NCBI GenBank assembly: GCA_039654915.1
Contig: CM077599.1
Span: forward strand, 14,138,501-14,202,500
Direction: 5' to 3'
DNA from: Aquilaria yunnanensis
Lineage: Eukaryota; Streptophyta; Magnoliopsida; Malvales; Thymelaeaceae
DNA: 64,000 nucleotides
The notes under the pieces are model-generated. The model searched no databases, was not told where the DNA came from, and saw nothing but the letters and a program-made list of their open reading frames with translations. The first letter of the stretch is position 1; each line of letters starts with the position of its first letter. Both the position numbers and the translations under genes were made by a program. Shown here one piece after another: positions 20,946-33,987 of the stretch.

Positions 20946-23134
20946 AGGACAATTTTTAGGGAGTTTTGGATCTTTTCCTTAATTATCATATTCCCTGACT
21001 AACATGTGTCCAATTTTATTTTTATTTTTTTCAATTAAACTGTAAATACTTGAACGTATAGTTAGAATTCCAAAATCATCATTCATTTAAAAAAACAGAA
21101 GAATTAATTTTGTTTGAATTAGTTTAGGCAAGTTTTGAATTGGTATATAATAATAAAGGAATGGATAATTAAACTTGGAATCTCAGCATTCCAAATGAAT
21201 TAAAATGAAAACTAATTTTGTTTAAAAAATGGAAGAATTAATGTAGTTGACATTAACTAATTCATTTGTGAGAAACGATTTGGAAAATCTTCCAAATATA
21301 TATCCTTGCATTAGCATATAAATAAAAACCTTCTTCATATACGGAAAACAAACTCATTTGTGAGAAATGATTTGAAAAATCTTACTTCCAAATATATATA
21401 GTTGACATTAAGACCAATGTTTATCATTCATTACCCTATCAAATTAATTTGGCATTATTTAACCATATGCATGTGAAAAATATATGGTAAAGGAATTAAT
21501 TACACTTTCATATATTACAAATATTTTCTGAAAATATCCTATTAGGATCGAAATTGAGCATTAATTAATCTATTAAATTAAGGTGAATAGTAATATTTTA
21601 CCCACATATATGTACAAAATATTAGGCAAAAATCAAAATCTCATGTATAAGAAATCTTTTTTATTTTATAATTTAATTATCTCCATTATGTTTAATGTAT
21701 TAATTTGGAAACTAATGGTTTTCCTTTAAAATTTTCCTCTATATACACCAACACATCTCAACCTCACAAAGCCATATACCCGGGTAAGTTGTCTCCCCCC
21801 TTTTCTTTTATTGTTTGGATTCTACAAGTTTTTTTAGGTTGTATTTTGCTTTGTTGTAGATTTGTACTTTTGTTTTATTGAATCATCAGTGCTTTTGCTT
21901 TTACTTTGAGATTCATGATTACATTTTTGTACTTCATAGTTATTGTTTTTTCAATTTTATACTTACAATTGTTATTTTCATATTGTAGGTTTTTCATATT
22001 TCAATTTATAGAACAAGGTAAAAGTTTACGTTCAACTGATTCCATTAACTAAACCTAAACTTTCATTAACATTATAATATTTTATTCTTATCTTACCCAA
22101 ACTCATATGAGTTTTGTCTAATTTTTTCTCAATTGAGTTAAATGTATAAATATCAAATATGGACTAAAATTTTCTCCAACAAGATTTCCTATTGGTGAAT
22201 TATTGTTATCATGTAGGAGAGATGGACCAATATGGCCTACCATTGCTATGTGATACCTTGAAAATTTGCTGTTAATAGTTACAAATGCCTGGTTGCATTC
22301 TTTGGGACATGGATCTTACAGTCTCAAGTCTCCAATTTTACCTAAATTGTTTCCTTGAAGATTTCTATCATGGTAATAATTGTACAAGTAACTGAAAAGA
22401 TTAACATTTTCTTTTATAAAAGGAAAGATTATTAAGAAAAGAATAGAACAAGTTAATTATTACCTACCCATTTATAACATTTTGGTGTAAAAGTTGAAAT
22501 TCTCTATTTGACACTAAAAGGACCATCCTTATTTTAAATAAGGCGTGAAATTAATTCTTATTATAGTTACATAATTAATTCTTTTTTGTCTAACTTACTA
22601 TTGGACTGTAGCTACATATTTGGGTCATTAAGTTATTTTTTTATTACTATACCAAGTGATTTATTTACTCTAAGTACTCAATCATCAACATTTTGTAAAG
22701 TTTCAATTTAAAAAATTACAAATTAATTCATGCCAAAATATGTACCTACAATTTAAATGGGAATTATTCTTCTCATAAAAAGGAAAATTATTCTTTTATT
22801 TATGGAATGAATATTTCTAGAATTAAATTTAATTATTTAATTATTTTCCTTCACTTTTTTTCTGGCACATGAGTGAGAGGCCAAGGAGAGAAATAAGGAA
22901 TTTATGTTTGTTCGGTTGCCCTATGTATAGTTATATCCAATGTACTAATATATAAAGTAGGATTGTTTTAAGAGAGTAATTGTTTTCCTCTTCCTTACAT
23001 GAGAACATATGAGAGGTGTCTCTTTTTATTTGGCCAAGCAATAAATATTCACATATTTTTTATTATGTCCAAATTGCCCTTCAACTAACATTTTTTTTAT
23101 TTTTTTTGAAAAATGGAAGCAATTTAATATCATG
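20879..23134. other. AT-rich intergenic stretch
   Basis: No gene is supported. A (TA)n run lies at 20917-20942. ATAAAGTAGGA...TTTTAGGGAG-like phrases occur near 20940 and 22960 and may be ends of unclassified elements. Between 21739 (TATATACA) and 22275 there is a run of plausible splice signals ending in an ATG that opens a 17-codon frame (22222-22275); this is treated only as a candidate. Confidence 0.4.
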
Positions 23135-25457
23135 TGTTGACACCCAATTTCGTCCAGCCATTAAAAAAAAAAAATTTAAAAAAAAAACTAATTAATTATT
23201 AATTATTATTAGAAATTAACTATTAATTAATATAAAAAAAAATATAAAAAAAATTAATTAAATTAATTAATTAATTATTTTAAAAAAAATAATAATAATA
23301 ATAAAGAAGAAGAAGTCACCTCCCCGCCTTCCCCTGGCTAGCTGTTTCTCCCCCAGCTGAGCCTTCCCCTGGCTAGCACCTGCCCTGATCGATCTCTCTC
23401 GCTCTCTCGAGAACCTTCTATCTCTCTCTTTTAGCTCCTAACACAGCTCGCTCTCACTCTGTGGGGGGGGATATTTTCTCTCACCCCTACCACAGCCTAC
23501 ACTTCTCTCTCCCCCTCGCTCTCATTCACTCAGCTCGTCTCCCTCTCTGGCCTCTCTCCATTCTCTCTCTCTCTGCGCTCCCCTGAGCTCTCTCTCTCAT
23601 CTTACGAGCTCAGCTCACTCTTCTTCTCCTTCACTCTCTCTTTCACTCTCACCTTCGCCAGCCACACCTGCTGCCCAAACTCCACCCGCTCCGCCCTCTT
23701 CTACGGCCGATCCGCCAGCCGTCGCCTTCTCTGTCTCCCAGTAGACGTCGTGTCGCCGCCAGCCTTCCAGCCTGGCGGTTTATCTCCCTCCGACAGCCCA
23801 TCGACGCCGTCATCTCTTCGCACTCAGCCACGCCTCTCCTGCTGCGACCACTCCCTTGCTGCGCTCAGCCACCGCCCGTCGCACTCAGGCCCGCTCCTCT
23901 GCGTCGCCTCCCCTGCTGTGACCCCTCCCTTGTCGCGCCTCCTCCCATGCTCGCGACGCTGCCAAGCTGAGCACGCCGCCGTCGCACCCATCCAGCCCGA
24001 CGCCCTCCCCTTGCTGGCTGGGCCTCCTCCGCTCGCCGTCGCACCGAAAAGCTCTCACGCCAGCCTGCTGCTCTCTTTTCACCGCCATCTCCCTACAGCT
24101 GCCGCGTCCCCCTCTCCGCTGCACCACCCAGCTTCCTTCGCCGCCAGTCAGATCATTCTCGCCGCCGCCCCACGCTATCGACTCCAGCCGCTGCTCTCCT
24201 TCCGCCGTCTAGCCCCGTGTCGCGCCCAGGCCGCTACTCCGCCGCGCTTTCGCCTCTTCCTCTTCCCGAATAGCCTAGCCCCCCTTTTTGCTTCGCCATC
24301 CCCTCGCTGTAGTGTCACTGTCGTCTCGGCATCTGAAGGAAGAAGAAGAAGTAAGAAAAACAGAACGCGAGTTGCGTATTTCGTTTTTGACCAAGTCAAA
24401 GATTTCCTGTTTGGGCATAACCCTCGTTTAGCCCTTCTAATTTTCTTTTTCATTCATACAAGTCACTAATATTCTCCCTGTTTTGCAGATTCATCACTGA
24501 CAGTATTGTTTTATGTTTTTATTTCTTTTTTTTGGTTGTTGGTTTATTATTTCGAGAATCATGAATTATTCAGTGATCAATATTACATAAAATTGCATGT
24601 TTAGGTTAGGTTAGATTTTTACTTATTTATTTGATTTTAACTTTAATAGTTAGCATAAATTTAAAATTCATGTTTTACATAACGTATCTAAAAAGATCAT
24701 ATTTACGAGATTCAATTCTGAGCAAATTTTAATGAAAATTAAAGAATGAATTTAGGACGTAATAAATTATAAAATTCATATCCAGGTGATTCGGTTAGAA
24801 TCCATGGTTTGGATTCTATTGATAGCAAAAAAAATATATAATAAATAAAATTAAAATTAAAATTAAATAATGAAACCCAGATCACAAACTCAACCAGTCA
24901 ACCACATTTATCTTTTTGTACAACTATTATTTAGTCCTTGATACTTTTTATTTAGTTCATTTTAGTCACTCACCGTTGTTTCTATTGTTTGTAAATTAGT
25001 CACTGGAGTTAGAAGTTTATTTTCTGGCAGTTTAGCCACTGGCTAAGACTTTTTTTTTTTTTTTTTTCTTAAAATCTTTGTAATTTTGATTGAATCTATA
25101 CAATGCGTTTCAAATATCAATTTTCGAGAATTCATTCTACGTGGGTTTAATAAAATTACAGGATTGAGGAAAAAGTGGCAGCATCTGTCTACTTTCCTGG
25201 TTTAATTTTTTGTGTTCTCCTCCTCAGATATTGTTAGTCTTATTAAAATCCGTATATGAGATTGTATATATAATCTTGATTTTGGATTGAAATCAGCATG
25301 ATATTTGTTTGAATTAAAAATGGTGCTTTTCTTGTTGAAGGCCACAGAGAACAAATCGAAGAAGATGACTTGAGATGGTATTTACCTAACTTTTGGATTA
25401 ATGACAAAAATGGATCCTCTAGATTACCTTTGTGATAAATTAGGCCCTAAATTTTTA

Positions 25458-25521
<64 letters not shown>

Positions 25522-26327
25522 TGGTCATTTATAGCCTAAATAATTACTAAATCGTTTGTTTGCCATGAAAATTTTCTGCTTTGTGTATTTCGATCACTGA
25601 TTTTACTTATTTTCTTTTATGTTTGTTCAGTTCATTAAAGGCATCTATCAGCTTAGGAATTAATATTAAGTATAATTATATAATTAGATTAGATAGACTT
25701 TTTAATAATTAATCTAAAAAATTAATTTGACATATTAAAAATAAAAATCTCATTTTTGAAAATTTCGGTCTATGTGGGCCATTAATAATTAGTTAAATAA
25801 TTAATAATAAGAATTAAATAATTACGATAAATCAATTTCCATATCCGGATGATCCGGCAGGATCTACGGTTTGGAAAATATCAAACTTTTTAAAATAAAT
25901 AAATTAAATAAAAAGATAAAAATTCATATTTTTACAATATGGATAAAATTGTTTAAAATTTCACCAAATTCCGTGTCCAAATGACTCGGCAGAGTCCATG
26001 GTTCGGAATCAAAATCTTCCGTGTCCAAATGACTCGGCAGAGTCCATGGTTCGGAAGTATCAAATTTTATATAAATTAATTTAAAAATCCGCATCCGATT
26101 AATTCAGTTAAAATTTCTAGTTTGAAAATTAACTGAATATTTTCTAAAAGCAAAGCAAAACAAAATTAAAATCAACTAAGGTGCCAATTTTGGGCGCTAT
26201 AACAAAGTTGTTTTAGCGTAACCGTACTCCCGATCCCCGAACTCTCGCAGACCATATTTTAAGGTATCCAATCGACCTGAGCGAAAACTGATTGGTGGCG
26301 ACTCCAGAAGACCTCGACGTTGCCACA
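23135..26327 (+). mobile_element. Solo LTR, subfamily A (TSD TCATG)
   Basis: Starts TGTTGACACCC and ends GTTGCCACA. The 5-bp flank TCATG is present on both sides (23130-23134 and 26328-26332). It is related to 13940-17428, with the CT-rich and GC-rich parts at 23390-24350, hairpin motifs at 24778, 25840, 25970 and 26020, and the common 3' end. No internal sequence is attached, so the element was removed by LTR-LTR recombination. A 139-bp stretch 24351-24489 (GTAAGA...TTTTGCAG) could be an intron. Confidence 0.9.
25452..25522. repeat. (ATT)n microsatellite within solo LTR
   Basis: More than 20 uninterrupted TTA/ATT units. The matching part of the other LTRs lacks this run. Confidence 0.9.
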
Positions 26328-26332
26328 TCATG

Positions 26333-27599
26333 CTAGAGATAAAAATATTCAATCCGATGCTAATTTGATCTTAGAACTATTATTACACCCATTCGATCAT
26401 CCTACAAGGGAAATTTTCTTTATACAAAGGAAAATAATTTCAAATTGAAGATACCAACAAAAAACTATTGTGAAGCAAAGTAAATTTTTAAAAATATATT
26501 CACACAAATTTTCAAAATTTTTTTAACTAATGCATTGTGGGGAAAATTTTGAATCCATTAAAACAAGGCCTTCCATGCCACGATGAGACATGCTTTAATT
26601 GGAAAGCCAAAAAATCATACATTTTCTTGAAAAAACTAATAAATCAAGTTTTTTTCCTATAGTTGGGCAACTAAAAATATTTTATTTTTCAAAATTGTGT
26701 ATTTGAAAAGTTTTTTATTGAAATGAATATGATAGGAGACCACTGATTTTTTCATTAGAGATTGAAAAAAGCATATGATGCTATCTCTATTTTCATTAAA
26801 AAATGAAAAAGCTGTAATAAATACTTGAACCTATATCCAAACCCTGGAAAGAAAGGGAAAATGTTTTACTACAACTACTATACCAAGAGACCAAACAATG
26901 ATTCCAGTATGATGTCAAATTATAAATATTAAATCCCAAAATTATGACTTTAAAGAAAAAGAAAAACAAGAAGGAGTCACTGCATGATAAATGTTGAAAC
27001 ATAACTATGGGTTTAGTGACTACTTAATTGATATATGGGTTCAAAGGCCTCTTGAGTACCATAAACTTATGAATAATCCATTGATAGTATTAATTTAAGC
27101 TACCCAATATTCCTTTTCTTTTTTAATTGCAAAGCATTCATTAGTAACCATTTTTTTAAAAGAAAATAATTACTAAAACATTTTTAATTCAAAATTTTTG
27201 GTTCCCATGGCAATGTAATTCAAATTAATTTTTATTTAAGTCAACATAATTTAAGTTAGTTTCTCATGACATTAAGAATGTTAAATCGGTTATCTGGATT
27301 TTATCTAAGCTCAAGTACACGTTAGATTTTTTATGGCCATATTTTTTTGTGAATTTCACAATAATGTAATATACTTGGTTTTTTTTTATATATAACATAA
27401 CTTTATTTGGATTTTTTATTGTTATTATTTGTTCTAAATAGTTATATATCATAGTGAATGATGGAAAAAAATTATTATTTAGAAAGCTTTTTTAATAGGT
27501 TTGTGTCATTCATGTTAATTTATATTATTTAAGCAAGTAGATGGGGTGAAAACATCTCTTTGCCCACTATCCTGTGTCAATGTTATGCATGAAATTTTA
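26333..27599. other. AT-rich intergenic stretch
   Basis: No coding frame with known motifs and no clear element ends were found on either strand. Confidence 0.4.
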
Positions 27600-28460
27600 C
27601 AACTTGGTATGGGTGGTGGAGAAAGGACAACTATAATGGTTTATAAGCAGAACAGGTCAGAAATTTATTCGTGGCCTAACAGGCTTCAACCAGTATCAAC
27701 TTAACCAGACATAGGTCAATAAATGAAAGGCTCAAACCAACCTACATAATCATAGGAAGGGCATGATCTTTGGTCATGACCAAGTTAGGCTTAAGCTTGG
27801 GTTAGGCAAAGTCAAGTACAAGCTAACAAACTTGCCCTACTATTAATAAACCAATACAGAATGAAAGTTTTATTAGTTATTTCTATGATAATTATATGAC
27901 ATATATGTATGGTGTTTTTTTATTATAAAATATTTACTAGGTTGAATTATATTTTACCACCTATTACAATACTTTCTATTCTAAATATTTTTTTTAGTGG
28001 TAATGCCAAGTTACACAATTTTATTTAAGTGGTGGAAAAATATGACTTTAGTGGTTTATAGCTTGTCTATGTTATAGATGTGTTGTTAGCCAAACTCTAA
28101 CCAGACTCAACTTAAGCAAGTATGGGTTGATGACGGACATGCCCTAGACCAACCAACATAATCATAGGATGGGCTTTACCTCTTCGCTCAACATAGGCTT
28201 GACCTTAGTTTGGGCATAATCAAGTCCTAAACTAAGCAAACTTTGCCTAATGTTAATGAACTATCACATAATGAAAGTTTTGTAATCTTTTTTAACATTT
28301 TAATTAAATTTTATTATGATAATTATTTGGCATATCATGTCCGGTTTTATTTTTAAAAATTCTTTCCAAGTTGAATTATATTTCTACTGATTATTATAGG
28401 GATTTTTATTTATTTTTCTTTGTCTTGTGGCAATAATGGGTATTTAAATTAGTTATTATT
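27600..28460. repeat. Tandem duplication, two diverged units of about 430 bp
   Basis: Ordered matches between 27605-28000 and 28025-28450 include ACATAATCATAGGA, GGGCAT/GGGCTT, CAAGTC/GTCAAG motifs, AGAATGAAAGTTTT/ATAATGAAAGTTTT and AGGTTGAATTATATTT-like phrases. It is non-coding. Confidence 0.7.
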
Positions 28461-29459
28461 TTTAAGTTTTATATGGGAAAAAAGTTAATTACTTTTCAAA
28501 TTTTGATTTAAGTGATTATATATTTTGGGAAAATTACAGAAACCACCTTATGAAGTTTGGTTTAACCTACACTTTATCTCTTTATTTTCAAAAACCTACA
28601 TTTTACCTTCACATCCTTTACAAAAGCATTTGAAACTCTAATTTAAAATGTTTGGTAATTGTGTTCCATTAATTTCAAAATTTTTGATATTTTTCACAGT
28701 TAATTGAAATTTTAAAAATACAGTTTTGTATTTACAGGGATAAAATGCATTTATAGAGAGAAAAACTGAAAATTTAAGATATATATTAACTATAAAAAAT
28801 ATTTAGAAAACTGAAATTATTGGAAGATGACTATTTTTACAACTTAAATTATAGTTTCAGAAGTTTTGTCAAACAGTGAAAAACAAGCATAGGCAAGGGG
28901 TCGGTTTTTAAAAATAAATAAGGAAACGGGAAGGGCGTGTATATTAAGTCAAATTGAAAGAAAATTAATGTAAGTTTTCATTGTATATTAGATAAATAAA
29001 GTATCTGGTAACATACTGGCCTGATCCATTAGGGTTTGATACCATGGTCGGTCTATAAAAGAAAACCATCTTATGGAGACTCCAATTAAAGAAGGACCCC
29101 CACTAAGAAAAATATTTGATGAAGAGAGAATTCTAAAACCAAAAGGATTCCGAATTTATTGTATTCCTTAGGGGCTGGACACTGGTACCCTGGATAAGAA
29201 AAGGACCCCTACTACATATAAGGTACGCACTACATACTGTCATAGAATCTGATTGTTTCTATTGTCATTAGAGGAGCTAATTTGATCATTAAAGGAATTG
29301 TAGGTTCCATACACTTGTTTGCTTGGTTCATTAGTCAGGAAATTCTAAAACCACTCCAATTGGTAGTTTAATTACTATCAGTATTAATTTTGAGATCATA
29401 AGATAAAATAAAATTGATGTAAATATTTTTTTAGTGATTATTTTGACATTAATTCTGGC
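28461..29459. other. Intergenic stretch
   Basis: AT-rich. No gene is supported. A less AT-rich part at 28990-29230 is not recognised. Confidence 0.4.
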
Positions 29460-30528
29460 GTAAAATCCATATTTAGTCCCCTAACTTTGAGAGTCTTTCT
29501 AACGTGGTCTCTTAACTCTAAAAGTGACTATTAAAGTCCCTAACTCAATTAACGCGTCCTATTTTGATTCGTACTGTTAGTTCTACCGTTATTTTGGATG
29601 GAAATTACCTATGTGTCGACTATACTGCCACGTGGCTGCCCTTTTCATGACAGTAAGTAGCTAAAATAAAACAAAACAAATATTAGGCTAAAATGATGCA
29701 AATGCATAATCCAAAGGTCTTCGGGCATAGTTTAACCTAAATCTTCTACCCCAAATTGACACCGCCCGCTCCGGCCGTCCAGCCACCCACTCCACCATCC
29801 ACGCCACCACCACTTTGACGCACTCGTCATTTCTTTTTTTCCGCTTCTTGATTTTTCATGTCTTGTAGATAGAACTATAAGTTCTAAGAATGGTGGAACA
29901 AGTAGCGCAAAAAGAACTACGAAGATCTTTTCTACGCTGACCCCTCCACCCCCAGCTCATTCTTCACTGTTGAGATCTCCAACCCCGCCGACTGATAATG
30001 ACAGATCACGTAGCAGTTGCCAGCTTTCTTGGGTCTGTTTTCTAAGATTCCAGTAGCTTGCTAACTCCATCACCTGGCTTGCCACCAAATTCCTCTATCT
30101 CCTTTAGACCACCAACCGCCAAATTTCCTCTATTTGATATATTAGCCGATTTATCCTCCTCGAGGCTCTACCGGATTATAAGGTTCCTCTCTCGCAGTCA
30201 CGTTAATCGGCTGACTCGATTGCCATTCAGGGGAAGGAGAGGGGTAGAGGCATAGGTGGGTGGTGGTGTATCGACGGAGAGTGGGCGGTTGGATAGCCGA
30301 AGTGGGCAGCGTCATTTGGGTTAAACTATGCCTTAGGACCTTTGGATTATACATTTACATCATTTTAGTCTGATATTTATTTTTTGTTTTTTAGTGTAGC
30401 CACTTACTGTAAAAAAAAGGGCAGCCACGTGACAGTATAGTCACCACACAAGTAATTTTTATCCAAAATAATAATAAAATTAATGGTAGAAACCAAAATA
30501 AAGTGAAGGAACTAAATATGAATTTTAC
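29460..30528. mobile_element. Non-autonomous MULE with long TIRs
   Basis: Left arm 29460-29816 and right arm about 30253-30528 are inverted repeats of each other. Both begin GTAAAAT(C/T)C and share AGTTTAACC and CACGTGGCTGCCC phrases. The arms belong to the same family as those of the Pack-MULE 70 bp to the right. The central part (29817-30252) holds a short frame reading NYEDLFYADPSTPSSFF (from 29915) that looks like a captured exon scrap of unknown source. No clear target duplication remains. Confidence 0.65.
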
Positions 30529-30598
30529 AAACTGAAAACGTCATAAGTAGTCAAATTTTGCAGTGGGACATGTGTGTCACCTTCACCGCCAGATATAC

Positions 30599-30957
30599 GG
30601 TTAAAATCCATATTTAGTCCCCTAACTTTAAGGGTTGTCCTAATGTGGTCCCTTATCTCTAAAAGTGGCTATTAAAGTCCCCTAACTCAACTAACGTGTC
30701 CTATTTTGGTCCCTACTGTCAGTTCTGCCGTTATGTTGAATGGAAATTGCCTACATGGCACTTACTTTGCCACGTGGCATCCTATGTCATAACAATAAGT
30801 GGCTAGAATAAAAGAACAATAAATAATAAGTTAAAATTGATGAAACACATAATTCTAAGGACTTTAAGTGACATTAATCCCTAATTTCTATCTTCCCCAA
30901 ATCTTGTTGGATTCGAGCTCGCCGTCGCCGACCACTTCCGGCCTACCCGCTGCCAAC
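30599..30957 (+). repeat. Pack-MULE left terminal inverted repeat
   Basis: Pairs with 32086-32444. The match ends at GCTGCCAAC on both sides. The inner 50 bp are GC-rich and may themselves be captured sequence copied into both arms. Confidence 0.85.
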
Positions 30958-30999
30958 TGGAAATCCGCCTTGATTTGCGGTGTTACAGGTGTGGTCGTC

Positions 31000-31230
31000 G
31001 CACCGGGAAAAAGGCGGCGGTGGGACGGTGTAAGCAGAAGCTGGAAGAGGAGGAGGCGGAGCTCACAAAATCAAGGCAGAAGGCGAGAAGAGATTTCCTG
31101 TCAGCGAAAGATCGGTTGGAGGGGCTGAGATCCGTGCAGGGCAGCGTCGTCTCCCAAATTCAGTACCTCTGCGATAGGGTCAACTCTACCGTGCATACCC
31201 TCCGTCAACACCCTGAAGGCCCCGATTTAA
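31000..31230 (+). pseudogene. Captured coiled-coil gene fragment
   Basis: A GC-rich plus-strand frame of about 75 codons reads KQKLEEEEAELTKSRQKARR, then DFLSAKDRLEGLRSVQGSVV and QIQYLCDRVNSTVHTLRQ, ending at TAA by 31230. The charged heptad-like start indicates a coiled coil. The composition is that of real coding sequence, unlike the flanks. The parent gene is not recognised. It ends where the receptor fragment begins on the other strand. Confidence 0.5.
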
Positions 31231-32085
31231 GCCACAATCCGTTCCAGCTTGTTTCTGTAACAGAGATATCTGGGAAATTCGCCAGTAAAATCATTAGTCG
31301 AAACATTGAAATCTTGCAACTCAGAATTTTTCCCAAGATTTTCTGGTAATTTACCTGTGAAGCTGTTATTGAAGAGCTTCAACTGAACCAAGTTGGGATT
31401 GGTAGCTAAAACTTCAGATATTTCTCTAGTGAAGAAATTGTCGTTTAGATTCAAAGATTCTAATAGCAAGGCAGAGACTTTTTCCGGCAACTCACCGGTG
31501 AGATTGTTCTGGGACACGTCAAGCCGGAGCAGAGAGGTTAGGTTGGATAAGCTCTCCGGTAATTCCCCGTACAATCGATTGTCGTACAGCTCAATTTGGA
31601 TCACCCTTTTCAATGCCCCAAGGCTCTCTGGAATTCTTCCCGTTAGCAAATTGATGGACAAATCAAGATTCTTTAAGGAACCCAGATTCCTGATGGACTC
31701 CGGGATTTCTCCGACAAGATTGGTTCCACTGAGCCAAAGAACTTCCAGCCTCGACAAATTCCCGATTTCAGAAGGCAAACCACCTCGCTTGAATGGAGGG
31801 ATGGTCCCGGTGAGTGAGTTTCCGGCGAGACTCAGATATTGCAGAGCAGGAAACTGACCGTAACGCTCCGGGATATCTCCTGTGAAGTTGTTGCTCGACA
31901 GGTCGACCACCTGCAGCTGAGAGAACCCCGTCGAGAACTCCGGCAGCTCGCCGTCGAACACATTATCAGATAGTCTGAGCTCTTGGAGGTGAAAACAGGG
32001 AGCAAGGGAACGAAACGAGAGGCTACCATTGAGATTGTTCCCCACAAGGTTGAGCTTTTGGAGGGTCCAAACCCAACAAAACCTG
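31225..32085 (-). pseudogene. HSL2-like: Captured HSL2-like LRR receptor kinase fragment
   Basis: About 285 codons of leucine-rich repeats on the minus strand, from [12 protein letters not shown] near the right arm to [12 protein letters not shown]. At least ten LRR units of the LDLSxNxLTGxIPxxL type are seen. [34 protein letters not shown] and [16 protein letters not shown] match what I know of HAESA-LIKE 2, the receptor for IDA-type peptides in organ shedding. Signal peptide, membrane segment and kinase are missing, and one LRR is shortened at [13 protein letters not shown]. The frame stays open, but there is no start or promoter of its own beyond the MULE arm. Confidence 0.85.
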
Positions 32086-32444
32086 GTTGGCAGCGGGTAG
32101 GCCGGAGGTGGTCGGCGACGGCGAGCTCGAATCCAAGAAGATTTGGGGAAGATAGAAATTAGGGATTAATGTCACTTAAAGTCCTTAGAATTATGTGTTT
32201 CATCAATTTTAGCCTATTATTTATTGTTCTTTTATTCTAGCCACTTATTGTTATGACATAGGATGCCACGTGGCAAAGTAAGTGCCATGTAGGCAGTTTC
32301 CATCCAACATAATGGCAGAACTGACAGTAGGGACCAAAATAGGACACGTTAGTTAAGTTAGGGGACTTTAATAACCACTTTTAGAGATAAGGGACCACAT
32401 TAGGACAACCCTTAAAGTTAGGGGACTAAATATGGATTTTACCC
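32086..32444 (-). repeat. Pack-MULE right terminal inverted repeat
   Basis: Inverted copy of 30599-30957. It ends GGATTTTACCC at 32444. Confidence 0.85.
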
Positions 32445-32454
32445 CCAAATATAC

Positions 32455-33987
32455 ACACTAGTTTCTCGGCGGAGCTTGTTTTCCAAGCGAAACTTGTTCT
32501 CCAAGACAAGCAATGATCGCCTGCTTTTGACGCACAACGTCTTCCATGCATGCACAAATCACCATTGGATGCCAACAGAAATAAACAAAAATACCATACA
32601 CTGTTTTGACCACCAGAAAAATTACCCCTTTCAAGATCTTAACACGTGTCAGGCTCATATTTTTGCATCTGCATATCGAAACCCACGGCCTCACACGTCA
32701 CCGAGGCACAACCCTTTGGGCTACTGCAGCTAACATAAATAAAACGAACTATTGAAAGTTGTGGAAAGCGTTTGGTTTGGGCTCCAATCCGGTTCATCAT
32801 TTGTTCGTCGATCGTCGTAGGTTTTTCTACCATTTCATTCTTGTTTCTTTCACATATCTGCTCCGATTTTTGAGAAATCATGCACTGATTCGCGTTTTCC
32901 TGTCTGCGATACGAACAAGTGGTTGAAGCGTAGCTATCGTGTTGGTTCCAATCACTCAGACATTTAGTCAAGCAGTTTGCGTGCATATTGGTTTTGCTTG
33001 TCCCTCGTTTCCCCTTTAAGTAAGTCTTTGTACTTGATTGTTAAGGGAAAAGTACACAGTGTTTTCTGATTTGTGATGCTGTTCGGTGGTAGAATTTTGT
33101 TTCGTTGTAAATTCTGAAAAAGTTGCAGTTGTTTTTAGGGCAACAATTGGACCTAGAGACTTATGAAGCTGAACTTTAAGATATCATATATAATTGCATA
33201 GAGTTCCAAGTGAAATTTCCTTTTGTGTTTCTTATGTTTCGTTGTATGGTCAACTACATGCTGGTGTTCTGTTGAAAGAATTGGGAAGTTGCTTTCGTAA
33301 GGAATCAACTTCCAATAGCCCCAAAATGGTGATGAGGTCGTGAAACGGGAAAGTCGAGTGTTTAGCATTATTTTAATATCTTGGACTTCCTCATTGTGAT
33401 TGTTGGCACTAAAAGTGTTGAATTATGAGGCACACTACAAATTTATAGTTTTATTTCCTGTAATTTCATATGCAGGATCTGGTTGATACATAGCACAAAC
33501 ATGTTAAAATGGTTCAAGTCATCATGCTGGAGAGTTTATGGTCTAAATGTTTGCATTCCATAAAAATCTGTGCCTTTGGTCTAGGTTGCCCCTGAAATTT
33601 ATGGTTTTCTTGTCAATGTCTCCTGTTGTATTGGTCCTTTGGTTGAATCCCGCAAGAATACTGCATGGAAGAGTGAAACTTGTGCATTGAGGAGACGAAG
33701 ATTAAACAATGTAGGTGGGAAGTCGTGGTCTTGTGTGTTTGACTTCAAAACAGCACAAACAGCATGTTAGTCTAATTTTTGGAACATTATGTGCGAGTGA
33801 GAGAGAACAAAAGCTAATCTCTGACGGAACCAAAATATTTGTGGGAACAAAAGGAAACTCAGGAGATGCTAAAACACAAGTGATATCTTGGGGGATTTTA
33901 TGGCACATTATTTCACTGCAAGTGTTCTTATAGTGTATATACCGTCATGTGTTATCCTCATCATTCTTTTGATCAGGAGAAACAAGT
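32455..33987 (+). other. Upstream region and 5' UTR of the 88-aa gene
   Basis: The Pack-MULE ends 1.5 kb before the ATG. Motifs ACACGTGTC (near 32642) and ACACGTCACC (near 32694) are G-box/ABRE-like. A good donor TTTAA|GTAAGT near 33018 and an acceptor TTTTGATCAG at 33976 suggest a 5' UTR intron of about 960 bp, leaving an 11-nt last UTR piece. No coding frame is supported inside it. Confidence 0.45.

Larger units (their letters stand above)
30599..32444. mobile_element. Pack-MULE with two captured gene fragments
   Basis: Inverted arms of 359 bp each (30599-30957 and 32086-32444) start GG(T/G)TAAAATCC. They are flanked by a 9-10 bp target duplication with one change (CCAGATATAC at 30589-30598, CCAAATATAC at 32445-32454), as expected for Mutator-like elements. 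The inside carries an HSL2-like receptor fragment on the minus strand and a coiled-coil fragment on the plus strand. There is no transposase. Confidence 0.85.

Noticed and set aside
31227..32045. A functional LRR receptor gene
   Set aside because: It lacks signal peptide, membrane segment and kinase and sits between MULE arms; it is a captured fragment.
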